A stretch of 64,000 nt of DNA from Branchiostoma belcheri. Taxonomy: Eukaryota > Chordata > Leptocardii > Amphioxiformes > Branchiostomatidae. Made by a program: the position numbers and the translations under genes. Below, piece by piece: positions 33,101 to 43,495 of this stretch (position 1 is its first letter; every line of letters begins with the position of its first letter). The notes under the pieces are model-generated. The model did not search any database, was not told the origin of the DNA, and worked only from the letters and a program-made list of their open reading frames with translations. Where the stretch lies: the NCBI RefSeq assembly GCF_001625305.1, contig NW_017802379.1, positions 6,980,486 through 7,044,485 of the forward strand. Reading direction: 5' to 3'.

Positions 33101-35496
33101 GTGATGACGTGTGGGGCATGGGCTCCCGGCATCCTCTGCGACTTGGGACTCAACCTGCCGTTAAAAGTAAGTACATTTATATCAAACCCTAATCTCCAAG
33201 CAGATATTGCAAAGACAGTATCGTGGGGTCGTGTGGCGTAGCGGCAGAGTGCGCGACTCGGAACTTAAAGTCCCGGGTTCGAGTCCTGACATGCCACCGA
33301 TCTTGTGCCCTTGGGAAAGGCACTTTACACGACTTTCCTCACTTCGCTCAGGTGTAAATGATCCTGTCATGTATTTGTCCCCTGTGTTGGTGGCGGCATT
33401 AATATAAGTTGAAAAAACTTGAGTGTGTCGTCACCACGTCTGGTGATTACATGTTGGAATAAAAAAAAGACAGTATCAAAATGGCAAGGAACCATTTGCC
33501 ACCCAGTTGTGTTCGCATAAAAAAAGGTACCAGCACAGAATTCTAGAAAACAAAGCCCGATATATATAAATGCATAAAAACACGTCAAAAAAAGGCCGAA
33601 GGCAAAACTTCTGCTTTGAGAGTAATATAAGACAGCAGTTCTGTTTTCTAGCCCCAACAACAAAAGTGGAGAACGTCAGTATTAGTAACTCTTACAAATC
33701 AGCAACATAATTGAAACGTTACAAGGAGGTTCAAAACCGCCTTTGACTTAATATAAATATAAGCAAAAAGGGAATTCCATTTATAAGGCAGACACTCATT
33801 AAACTCCAAAGTCTAACTGTGGACACCCGATTCATTGGAAATATCTTTCCCAGCCTCTCCGGATCAACGTGTGTTACTTCAGAGAGAAGCAGCCGACCTC
33901 TACTCACAGTCTGGCGGCTAACTTCCCGGTCATCAAGGACGAGGATGATGACGTGTACGGCATACCTAGCCTGGAGTACCCAAATATGGTCAAGGTAGAA
34001 AAAATTTACCTTTACCCTTACCTGTAGATTTTGATGTGTTGCCTTTCGGGTCCCACTGTTGTGTCCTTGGGAAAGGCACCCATTTTCTCACCCACATGTA
34101 AATGAAAGTAAAGTATGTACATGAATACCTGGCTTCGGTTAGGGACGTCCTCTAAGATATGACGCAAAGCCAGAGGTCCTGTCTAGGAGATCTACACCTT
34201 GAGCACGTTAAAGATCCCACCACACTTACCGAAAAGAGCAGGGGTCCTTCCCGGTGTGAGTGGTTCAGACCTTACAGTCTGGTCTCAGGTTTGACATCTT
34301 GAAGAGGTGATAGTCACCTGCTACGTCTGTCAATTCTTCTACAAATGCGGTAAAGCTTCCTAAATAAAAACAACAAAATTACATTAGTTATATAGACTCT
34401 TAAAGATCTAGGCATATCTTTTTCTCAGATTTGTCGTCACGTAAACTGGAAGACAGGTCACGTCGCTAACCCCGAACAACGTGACGTCAACATCCGGGAA
34501 CATCTGGAGGAGGATGTACGTTACCTGAGTAACCTCGTGAGGCGCCACCTACCGGGTCTGGAGGACAAGCCAGCCGTGGTCGAAACCTGCATGTACACGG
34601 TAAGTTAGGCTGCTTTTATGCAATACTATGAAGAGAGAATGTTAACATTACTCTAAAATATTACTGTACTTGTGGTTGGATTACAGTATCATTCAGATCT
34701 CGCGCATTATAGATTGCATTGTGTTAACCAGAAATAGAAAATTTAAGTCTAAATTTTGATGACTCATTTTGATGTAATTATAGAATGAGTATACTTTGTG
34801 TCTCACAGAACACTCCGGATGCTGAGTTCATACTAGACCGGCATCCAAGGTTTCACAACATAGTCATTGGCACTGGATTCTCAGGTCTGCAATTCTTCCT
34901 TTTTCCTATCCTCTTAGATGGGTAGAATGTCTGCTTTGCTAATTAGCTATAGATACCTTAAATGTGTTCTATCAAATAGATCAATTTGAGCCTTTGCTTA
35001 CCTCCTTGAAAAATGGAGGTATTGCTTTTGGTATGTGTGTGTGTATGTGTGTGTCTGTGTTTGTTGCTGCATGGATATGGTTGTGTTCAGTCTATACCAG
35101 AGGGGAAAAGTCATTAATCACTTGTACATGGTAGTGCTCGCTGTTTTTACAGGTGTTTTTCATTACATGACCTCACTGACAGCTAATGTTTTTCCCTTGT
35201 ATGATAATGGGGATTACAAAAGGAGACTGTAAACTACATTGCATCAGTAGTTGTAAACTTAAGGAGCCATTTTTCCTGAGATTTTCACACCTTCCTAATA
35301 TGTTAAGACAAGTAAACAGCATGGTTTTATGGAGGTCTGAGATCTCTGAATTCTTGTTGTTTTTGCAGGCCATGGATTCAAACTGGGGGCGGCAGTGGGA
35401 AGACTCCTGAGTGAACTGGCCACAGACAGGCCGCCTTTCTTAAACATGGGGCCCTACAGGATAGCACGCTTCACACCTCCTAAAGCTGCACTTTGA
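30109..35496 (+). CDS. Sarcosine/pipecolate oxidase-like paralogue C (eight exons)
   Basis: Exons: 30109-30225, 31647-31801, 32382-32595, 32984-33166, 33854-33994, 34429-34599, 34809-34884, 35369-35496; 394 residues, with the same exon phases as copies A and B. Conserved: [10 protein letters not shown], the covalent-FAD cysteine (Cys324 in VETCMYTNTPDAEF) and GTGFSGHGFK. Odd: the active-site motif reads GSSCGQTR, with Cys where A, B and bacterial sarcosine oxidase have His. The C-terminus is KAAL, which lacks the basic residue of a standard PTS1. It is diverged from A/B along its whole length, so it is an older duplicate. It is probably an active FAD oxidase with altered chemistry or location, which is inference. 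A poly(A) signal AATAAA lies at 35523. Confidence 0.9.
30758..30912 (+). repeat. Dispersed repeat R1, copy 3
   Basis: It shares AGTTATCTCAAGGACGACTT and GAATATGCCAGTCCCTGTAT with the copies at 15139 and 16073. It lies in PIPOX-C intron 1. Confidence 0.65.
31142..31591. mobile_element. hAT-type MITE rich in GGTACC/GGTACAGG words
   Basis: The ends TAGGGCTGCG (31150) and CGCAGCCCTA (to 31583) are perfect inverted tips. GTCCCAAG (8 bp) is duplicated at 31142-31149 and 31584-31591. The inner edges hold many overlapping ACCGGTAC and CAGGTACAGGT motifs. There is no coding capacity. A decayed relative of one end lies near 39480-39530. Confidence 0.88.
31930..32035. repeat. Half copy of the 38.5-kb fold-back MITE
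   Basis: CACCTAGAGCTTTCGACCAG, GTCTTCTTCAATAGACTGAC and CTGAAGTGTGACGTTAAC correspond to the left half and middle of the element at 38544-38775. Confidence 0.55.
32129..32359 (-). mobile_element. tRNA-derived SINE, copy 1, with 17-bp target duplication
   Basis: TCATCCGTTCATTCTTT flanks it at 32129-32145 and 32343-32359. On the minus strand it starts with a tRNA-like head (TGGCGTAACGG box A, GGTTCAAGTCC box B), continues with the body GGCACTTTACACGACTTTCC and ends in an A-rich tail. Part of the head between the boxes is deleted. The distal duplication lies about 22 bp before PIPOX-C exon 3, inside its splice acceptor region. Confidence 0.9.
32945..32973. repeat. (TAAA)n microsatellite just before PIPOX-C exon 4
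   Basis: About six TAAA units end ten bases before the acceptor CAG at 32981-32983, leaving only a short pyrimidine tract. Confidence 0.8.
33211..33477 (+). mobile_element. tRNA-derived SINE, copy 2, with 12-bp target duplication
   Basis: AAAGACAGTATC flanks it at 33211-33222 and 33466-33477. The head has box A (TGGCGTAGCGG) and box B (GGTTCGAGTCC), the body contains GGCACTTTACACGACTTTCC, and the tail is GGAATAAAAAAAA. This is the fuller copy of the family seen at 32129 and 46510. It lies in PIPOX-C intron 4 and is not a functional tRNA gene. Confidence 0.92.
34040..34290 (+). repeat. SINE-like repeat fragment in PIPOX-C intron 5
   Basis: CCTTGGGAAAGGCACC followed by GCACGTTAAAGATCCCACC resembles SINE bodies common in marine invertebrates. 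No head or duplication was identified. Confidence 0.4.
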
Positions 35497-36430
35497 ACTT
35501 TTGCTACATATCAGTTGTCTGTAATAAAAATAAATACAGTGTCTTCAAAATTCCCTGGTTCCAAAAAAAAAGGCAAAATACATGGTACCCATTTTACAAC
35601 ATTATGTCATGTGTATCTTAATATAATCATCACAAGAACTTGTATACCACAAATGTAATATGTACATTAAATTGTATACCACAAAAATAATGTACATATT
35701 ACATTACTATGAACCACCTGCACCATATAATCATCAAAGACAGTAAACTAAAGAAAGCCAACAGTATTGGAATGTCTTAAAGTTTTCTTTTTCTTGAAGC
35801 TATTACAAGTGCTGCTCCAACAGCTGTATGCTATTTTACAACTACATGTAGTACATACTACTACAACTTACGTTGCTAAATATTTTATCTGCCTATTTGC
35901 AATGCTTACCACTATATAATAATAAGAGTGTTGACTACTAAGTATTGTTCTAACTACATACAATGTACTACATGCAGTGTTTACCAACTTACAAGGATTT
36001 TTAACCATGATCTGTGGGGCTAACTTACAGTATTGTCACTGTATTGTCCTGACAAGGGTAACATCTCACAGATTTACATCATCTCACCACTACTTTCTGT
36101 ATGACTTGCATATCTTAATCATTATCATCCATGTACAAATTTGAAATAAAAAGCATGATTTTAAACTATAAGTTTGTGTTCAATTGTTCACAGAATTATC
36201 TGTGTGTAACAAACCTATGATATTCAATAAACATTTACATTCCATATTCCTGATGAAAATACAGATTTGTATTTTTAACATTGTAACTGTTATTATGCAG
36301 CTATAGAAAACAAATTTAAAATGAAATAAAATGATAATCTATGGCACTTCTGCTTTGTTACAGTACGTATTAGAAGACCTTAAAACTCTGGGACCAAAAT
36401 TAAGTAGACAAAAATATCTAATACACCAGT
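35497..36430. other. PIPOX-C 3' end and intergenic DNA
   Basis: AATAAA at 35523-35528 is the likely poly(A) signal of PIPOX-C. The rest is AT-rich with no supported gene. Confidence 0.4.
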
Positions 36431-36720
36431 GTTCTAGCCAGCATGAATTTCTTTTCCATCATCTCAATTTCATTTGATGTACATCATGACATCATGCTGA
36501 GCGCCATAGGAGTAACCATCCTAGGGTGATCCAGGGGCATACTCCCCTAGTAAAAAGTTTGAAATGTTGACCATCTAAATGCTATTTCCTGTATTTTGAG
36601 GGGCGAATTTTGCTGGTAGACTAATGATATCATTTTCCATATCGTTACACACTGATTTTCATGTGTTAAAGATGGCAAAATTCTGTCAAATAAAAGAAAG
36701 ACAGATGTGCTGGCTAGAAC
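36431..36720. mobile_element. MITE with 12-bp inverted ends, copy 1
   Basis: GTTCTAGCCAGC (36431-36442) and GCTGGCTAGAAC (36709-36720) are perfect inverted ends. The interior (TTACACACTGATTTTCATGTG etc., shortened) matches the copy at 49662-49935. It abuts the LINE fragment directly on its right. Confidence 0.75.
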
Positions 36721-37866
36721 TGGAGTATTATGGAATCCAAGGCCCTACGCTGAATTGGTTAAAGGCTTTCCTGACCAACAGGGAGCAAACAGTAGTGGTT
36801 GAAGGGAAGGCGTCGGCTCCAGTTAAAGTAGCGTCTGGGGTCCCTCAAGGAACCGTCCTGGGGCCATTGCTCTTTCTCTTGTATATAAATGACCTACCAG
36901 ATCAGCTTGACTCAAATGTGAGGTTATTTGCCGATGACTGTCTATTGTATGTAGAGCTTTCTACACAGACCGACTCACAACTTCTCCAAAAAGACCTGAA
37001 CACCCTGGAAGAATGGCAAAGCAAATGGCTCATGCAGTTTAATCCCGAAAAATGCTACATTATGCACATAACAAACAAACGAACACCACATGCAACTAGC
37101 TACCAGTTTTGTGGTCAGGCTTTAGCAACCACAAAAATCCATCCGTATCTGGGCGTCACGCTGACAAACGGACTGAAGTGGGGTGCACATGTTAATAATA
37201 TCACAACTAAGGCGAAACAGACATTGGGAGTGATTATTATATATAATAAACGTAATCTGTGGGCATGTCCAACGAGAGTAAAATCACTTGCATACACGTC
37301 ACTTGTAAGACCGAACCTAGAATACGCTGCGACAGTATGGGATCCATATACAAAGAAAGACAAAGACAAATTGGAAAGGGTACAGAATCAAGCTGCAAGA
37401 TTCTGTATGAACAACTATGTAAGAGGTGCTAGTGTCACGGAAATGAAAAGAAACCTACAGTGGACCTCACTTGAAGACAGAAGAAAGATGTCTAGACTAT
37501 GCATGATGTACAAAATGACTAATAAACTGGTGGATGTCCCAACTACTAAGTACCTAATACCAGCTCAGAAGAGAACAAGAAATAGCCACGCATTCAAGTA
37601 CCAGAGTTATCAACCAAGGATTGAGGTGTTCAAGAATTCATTCTTTCCTAGAACTATCGCAGAGTGGAACTCACTGTCACCAAGTACAGTAGGGGCACTG
37701 TCAATAGATAGCTTTAAACAATGTCTAAAGCTAGAAGTTCAAGGGTTAGGTGTAACAAGTCGATCGGTGTAATATAGCCAGCTGCCGCCGCGCCGCGTGC
37801 CTGCGAAGCTGGTGTGTTACGCCGAAAGGCGGTTATACCGGCTATACAGATACAGATACAGAACAG
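36721..37866 (+). mobile_element. CR1-like non-LTR retrotransposon, 5'-truncated
   Basis: An open frame continues to the stop at 37770-37772. It begins mid-RT (LEYYGIQGPTLNWLKAFLTN) and contains GVPQGTVLGPLLFLLYINDL, the catalytic FADD box, and a C-terminal region typical of CR1/Rex-type elements (RVQNQAARF ... EWNSLSP). The 3' end holds a hairpin-like GCCGAAAGGCGGTTATACCGG and an (ATACAG)n tail. The ATG at 36624 lies in the neighbouring MITE and is not a true start. An AGAAC on both sides could be a short target duplication but may be chance. Confidence 0.85.
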
Positions 37867-37964
37867 GGTTATACATCTTCATTTAAAAACAATCACATTG
37901 GCAATTCACAACAGTATAAGAAGGTTTAAGGCCTGAGTACATATGGGGAAAGGTCACATTTTTC

Positions 37965-38261
37965 CAGGGCTTGAAATACTGCAGGTAATGTTGAAAATTA
38001 CCTGTACCAGACAAATTTTATCTGCACTACTCTGTCTCAGAACTCAAAAGTTTGCATCACACTAAAAACTGTTCAGAAACCATTGCCATTCTTGTATACG
38101 GTCAATGAAAAAAAAAATCCACAATGTCATACACCTACATTTCTATATAAAGCAGCAGTATATGGACCAGTGCAGGTAGACATCACAAATTCCTGCACAG
38201 CTCCAATTTTATCTGCACTAATTATAAGATGCATAATATGCACACAGTATTTCAAGCCCTG
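37965..38261. mobile_element. hAT-like MITE in the neuferricin 3' region
   Basis: CAGGGCTTGAAATACTG (37965-37981) and CAGTATTTCAAGCCCTG (to 38261) are perfect 17-bp inverted ends. No clear target duplication. Its edge is about 31 bp downstream of the neuferricin stop, so it probably forms part of that 3' UTR. Confidence 0.75.
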
Positions 38262-38292
38262 AGTTGCACATCACCTCTCCCACTCCATACAG

Positions 38293-41184
38293 TTATGTCC
38301 TACACACAGTGTCATCTGAAGCACACCCGTCGTACTCCTTGACTAGAGGGTTGTCCAGGTCCCCCCTGTCCTTGTGTTGGTCTGCTCCAGGGTCCCCTGC
38401 AGGGGGTCCTGTGTTCTTGACGCAGGCACAGCGATATCTGTCCGAGCCGGGTTTATACAGCTTCCGGGGCACCCCAACCCAGTCCCGCTCTATACCACCA
38501 CTGGGAGGCAAAGGGGAAATAAGAAATACAATGTATGTTTACAGTTAAAACTTTTGTTCCAACACAAGAGAAATTGTTCTCACCTAGAGCTTTTGACCAG
38601 TAACTTTGGTCTTCCTCAGTAGACTGACCCATTGACTAAGTGTTGACGTCACACTTCAGAGAAGCCACATAAGTCTCACTGGGTCAGTCTGGTAGAATGA
38701 GGAAGACCAGAGTTTAACTGATTGAAAGCTCTAGGTGAGAACAATTTGTCTTGTGTTGAAAAAAAGTTTTTACATTTAATTTGACATTTCTCAACAGCAA
38801 ACATGTACTAGCAGGTGCTAAAACATTTTGAACATTCTGTCAAAGTAGACTTTCAATACTCTTTAGTATTGAAAAAAACAACTGTTTACATCTAGAGCTA
38901 TGATTTACGAATTTCTCGTGTCTATTCTAGGATCAACTCAATGTGTACATACATATAGATATTTAAGAATATAAAAAAGAACCACCTTTTTTTGCTACAA
39001 AAAACTTTAGCTCCATCCTCCTTGGTGTACATACTGTTGCATGGTGGGAAGGTTTTCTTGAGTTCCTCCTCAGCGTTCTTCTCAGAGTGAGCAGCCTTCA
39101 TCTTGTCTTCCACATCCAACAGCTCCTTAGTAGGGTTCCCTTCATCATTATAGTATCTGCCAATCAATTTTCCTGAACAGAGAACAGTATATAGTGCAAA
39201 ATGTATATATAGTAGAGGAGCTTCATTCCTCAAGCTAACCAACATCTCGCACACACAATCGTTCCTCAGTAAGACATCTGGAGCCGCATAGTTCCTGTCT
39301 AGAACTTTTATTCAGTCTGTCACAAGACAGGTTTAACCTGTGTGGCTTCTTCAAGTGTATAGAGGCTAAATGACACAAATGAGATCAATATACATGTGTA
39401 CAGTTCTTCTGAACTTTCTCAATTCCGATGTACTGGAACTTAGTGATTCGGTATTTTGTAGCTGTACCTAATTGATTTTCACACTACCGTACTGGTACTG
39501 GTACTTATGTACCGGTACGCAGTCCTAGTATAAGATATCAAATAGAATAAATAAACAAGTCAAGAGTGAGGAGGGAAAAAGATTTCAAGAGTGCTTGTCT
39601 TCTTTTTGAAAAGTCATGCCCTTGAGGTCACTCAATATAAAGCTCAAAACTTTGAGTGTCTTTAATTCACATTAGTTGAATGTAAAGCCCAAGCTTCTGT
39701 ACAGTATAGAAGAACATTATATAAGGTGTGGCCTGCTTACCTACATACTTGTACTCCTTCTCATACATCTGTATCCACTCCTTGATCCCTATCAAGTCCC
39801 TGGGCACCAGGCCGTCCACGTTGTCCACCAAACCTGCCTCTGTAAAGTCTCCTGTGACAAACGCTCTGGTGCCGTCACGGCCTGGGAACACACAGAACAT
39901 GGAACAAATCAAATATGTTTTTTCAAAACCTTACTAATTTTAGGAAGTTGTTTATAATGATTTCCATGACATTAGCAACTTATATTTAGACTTTTATCAT
40001 CTATCATCAATAAGTGTGCTGGGATAAACAGGTTATTCAACACCATTTTTGATACTTGACATACATCATTTATTTCTGTTTTCATTTACAATAGGTGATT
40101 CAAAATAGCAAGGCTGTCTTCTTTTTTCATACTATATAGCTAACCAAATTGCAATATCAAATTGTTCAGCAGATTGCATTTGGGTATTTTGAGCCTTGAT
40201 TCTTCATATAAATGGCGTCAAAAGATGTATTTTGGCATCAATAGAAAATAAATGTTAATCCTCCATTCCCTGATGCAGCAAAATTTTCTAACTGAAGTAT
40301 AACTGTTACAGTCCCACAGTAGTAATATTAGTAATACAGCATTTTTTTAGTTTTAAATTAAATAAAGGTACAAAAGAACAAAAAAAAGAACCTTATAATT
40401 ACCTGCAAAGAAGCTGTACCCCCCCTTTGGCCCGTAGTGTTTCTTGCCCTTCTTCACATCAAACACTTTCCCCAGGATGCCCAGGTACAGCCCAGGACTG
40501 CCTGACTTTCCCGTGTATTTACTCAGCTGGTGTGTAGTAAACAGGCGCTCAGGAGGTTCTTCTGTGGACACCTTCATTGTAGTGCATGAATACATTATTA
40601 CTGCATTGTGAGTTACTGTGAATGAATGAGCCCCATAACTTGTTTAAACAATTTTCAATAAGAAGTAACTGTAACTTAATACCAAATATACTTAATACCA
40701 AATATACTTAATATATTCAATCTATACAGGCCAGTATTTCACTGTTTATAACATTTACACTGAATCTGTACTACAGTCTTATTGAGTAAAAATGTCAGAA
40801 GTTTTGTATTAAAACTACAAAATAGGGATGTGCATGTACAAAGAATCAACCGCCTTAAGTATTTGATATTTTATCCATAAATATCAACGTCAATATATTG
40901 AACACATTGAATGTCAAATGTCTGAAATTTAAACAACAATAAATATATGGAAGGGCTGATAAATTTGGGTGAGACATAGAATCGTGCTGGGACACTTAAA
41001 GGGTTAAAGCTAGGGACAACAAAAATACACAACACATAATAGAGACTCCTACCTTTTCCAGGTAAGGCTTGACCATTTGTGCCAGTGGGTTGAGTGGTCC
41101 GAGGTCCACTCCTGTCCACACCAGATATCCCAGGACAGCCAGTAACACGCCCAGCAAGGACACTGATGTCCCCAACAACCCCAT
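38293..41184 (-). CDS. CYB5D2: Neuferricin, cytochrome b5 domain protein (five exons)
   Basis: Exons in transcript order: 41053-41184, 40403-40571, 39741-39881, 38986-39172, 38293-38500; 278 residues (human 264). Seen: an N-terminal hydrophobic segment (LLGVLLAVLGYLVW) as signal/anchor; a MAPR-type cytochrome b5 domain over exons 2-3 with GLYLGILGKVFDV, KKHYGPKGGYSFFAG and RDGTRAFVTGDFTEAGLVD; then the family-specific tail TFPPCN and DWVGVPRKLYKPG with conserved cysteines. Known: this family binds heme through tyrosines rather than the usual b5 histidines, and vertebrate neuferricin is secreted and affects neuronal differentiation. The exon 2 acceptor (AATGAAG) has a weak pyrimidine tract, so that boundary is the least certain. 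Confidence 0.93.
38544..38775. mobile_element. Fold-back MITE in neuferricin intron 4
   Basis: AATTGTTCTCACCTAGAGCT on the left pairs with AGCTCTAGGTGAGAACAATT on the right, and the arms extend about 85 bp each. A half copy is at 31930-32035. Confidence 0.75.
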
Positions 41185-41215
41185 ATCTTCTAGATCTGAA
41201 CGTAAAGTACACTAC

Positions 41216-41217
41216 AG

Positions 41218-41281
<64 letters not shown>
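41216..41281. repeat. (AATC)n microsatellite
   Basis: About 16 perfect ATCA units lie just upstream of the neuferricin start codon. Confidence 0.95.
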
Positions 41282-41282
<1 letters not shown>

Positions 41283-42217
41283 CGAACTAACCAATCAAAC
41301 GATCGTCAATTTGTTTACAAGCAACACACATGAAAGAGGAGGAAGTAAAACTTGTAACGTTATATCAACGGCCACCTGTTCTTGCATACCATATGCTCAG
41401 TATTAAAAAAAATTCACGTAACGCCATATTAAGCTAGGTAAGAATAATTCACTGTTACCTAGTGTTGAATTGGGTCTTACCTGCAAAGGCTGGCGTATGA
41501 AGATGTGTAGAATTTGGACTATTTTTGAGAAATTTACAAGATAGAAGCGTGAAGACGAGAATTTTTAGCTCACGGCGGCCATCTTGAAAGGTCAGAGGTC
41601 ACTCCTGAATAGCGGGAAAGAGAGCCACGCCCATCCGGTATCGATTGCAATTGCGAACAAATCTTGTACGTCACAATCTGGCCGTCGTTTTAGATGGGAT
41701 TTTCGCAGATATGTAAATTGGAAAAAAAATTATCACAGAAAACCCGACTTAAAACTGTTGACTTTCTCAGTTCACTAGGCGATACGGCATTATAAGTATC
41801 AATCTAGGAAGTAGGAAGTATACGTAAAAGCTTCCAGTGACGAGTTTGACACACAAAAAATGCGTAAAGCAATCACAGCTAGGAAGGTAATTATCATTAG
41901 TCATCAGGTAATACCAATTTTATTCCTGGAAATAAAATTCCCTAAGCTTAATCAATGTGACGTTCCTTCAGTGAGTTAAGGTCCCGGCCACATAAGTGTA
42001 GTATGGTTCAGACGCTCATATTATTACATGTACACCAAGCACATGAAGCCCCGGTATGATAGCCAACTTTACAATAAACAACGCTCATCCGGCAATAGTC
42101 AGCTTGGGTGGATCAAAACAAAGCTCCTGTTTCATATATAACTTCATTTGTCTGCGTTTGTATCCCTTACGCTGCTTTTATACAACTTCAAGTATTACGA
42201 AGTACGGGAATAAGTAA
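41282..42217. other. Region between divergent starts
   Basis: It lies between the neuferricin start (-) and the exon at 42218 (+). No coding sequence. A GGCGGCCATCTTGAAAGG block at 41574 looks like promoter-proximal, YY1-type sequence (GCCATCTTG), which is inference. Confidence 0.35.
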
Positions 42218-42492
42218 ATGATGTCCAGGAGGACACCCAGGATCTTGGTATGGATGCCAGTCGTTGGATGTACCCTGATGATAATATACCTTTGGTACAC
42301 CGTGGCTACAGACTCAAGGCAGAGGAAGGTGACGTGGAAAGAACCAGTGCCATATGCATTGCCACGACCTCTCGCAGTGCCTGGACTTAATGCAGAAAAG
42401 CTAGACGGAAACTTATCGGAGGTGCCTCAACATGCAGAAAAGGACGGAAACTTTGTCGTTGTGGCGCCAGTGCTTGAAATCCAGAACCAAAG
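42218..42492 (+). CDS. Lone first coding exon of a type II membrane protein
   Basis: ATG at 42218 opens 91 codons that end at AACCAAAG|GTCGGT, a plausible donor. The start has basic residues (MMSRRTPR) followed by one hydrophobic segment at about residues 9-28 (ILVWMPVVGCTLMIIYLWY). A polar, proline-rich stem with one N-glycosylation motif (NLS) follows. This is the layout of Golgi glycosyl- or sulfotransferases, but no catalytic domain is visible, so no family is claimed. No following exon was found to the window end, so the gene may be very long, misjudged or decayed. Confidence 0.45.
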
Positions 42493-43104
42493 GTCGGTAG
42501 TATTCCACTCTTGATAACGCTAAACATCGGGCACACTATGATAAGTTAGTCTAGTACAGCCCCAACGAATACTTGTCGGAGGCGTTAAGTATATACATGT
42601 ACTGCGTTTCTAGAGATACTCAAAGATATGTAGAATAAAATTGACGCTGCGACAACATTGACTGATGCATAAAGGGAGAAAAACGTAACGTAAATGTGAG
42701 AGAAAAGCTATATAACATGCAAGAGTTGTTGTTAGACCATTTGCGATATGCACCTCTTTTCAAGGGTAACAGCGACTGTGCATGACATGAAATGATCATA
42801 TCACCAACATATCCTGCTCACATATTTGAGTAAACACTACGCTTTGCTCTTGTTTGAACAGGCTAGGGATGCAAACGTTTATAATCCACACACTGCACGT
42901 ATGCATATGTTTCAGTTTGTTGAAAGGGAACGGAATACAGCGGCAAGAAGACGACAAGCAGATGGCTAAGAGTGGCAATGCTACTCTTTAAGACTTTGCC
43001 TCCTATATCAGTGCAACGGATGTGATTCCAAGAGCTACTCTTACGAAAGTGGGGCAACACCTTATATTGAGTTATATCAGCCCACTGAAAGAACTTGATC
43101 CAAA

Positions 43105-43495
43105 GCTTGTCATGTCCTTGGTGCTGAACACCATCCACACACAAACATATCCTTAATTATTGCTGAACACCATCCATACACAAAGACATCTGTCCTTGGT
43201 GCTGAACAACACCATCCCCTCACCCACATATACATATCTGCCCTTGGTGCTGAACGCCATCCTCACACCCATACTTATCTCTCCTTGGTGCTGAACACCA
43301 TCCAAACTCACAAATACATCTGTCCTTAATGCTGAACACAATCCACACACAAACACATCCGTCCTTGGTGCTGAATCGAAGACCATCCACACACAGACGT
43401 GTCAATGGAGCTGAGACCCATCCACACACAGGCAAACACACCTGTCCTTGATGCTAGACACACAAATGCAACTGTCCTTGGTGCTGAAGACCATC
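43105..43495 (-). repeat. ~40-bp minisatellite with the TCCTTGGTGCTGAA core
   Basis: About nine irregular units of TGTCCTTGGTGCTGAACA plus CCATCCACACACAAACA. Open frames across it are repeat artefacts. Confidence 0.88.

Noticed and set aside
33229-33300. Apparent tRNA gene with good A and B boxes
   Set aside because: It is the head of a SINE with a tail and target-site duplication; the cloverleaf is incomplete.
36624-36720. ATG at 36624 as the start of the CR1-like reverse transcriptase
   Set aside because: This part belongs to the neighbouring MITE; the RT homology begins at about 36721.
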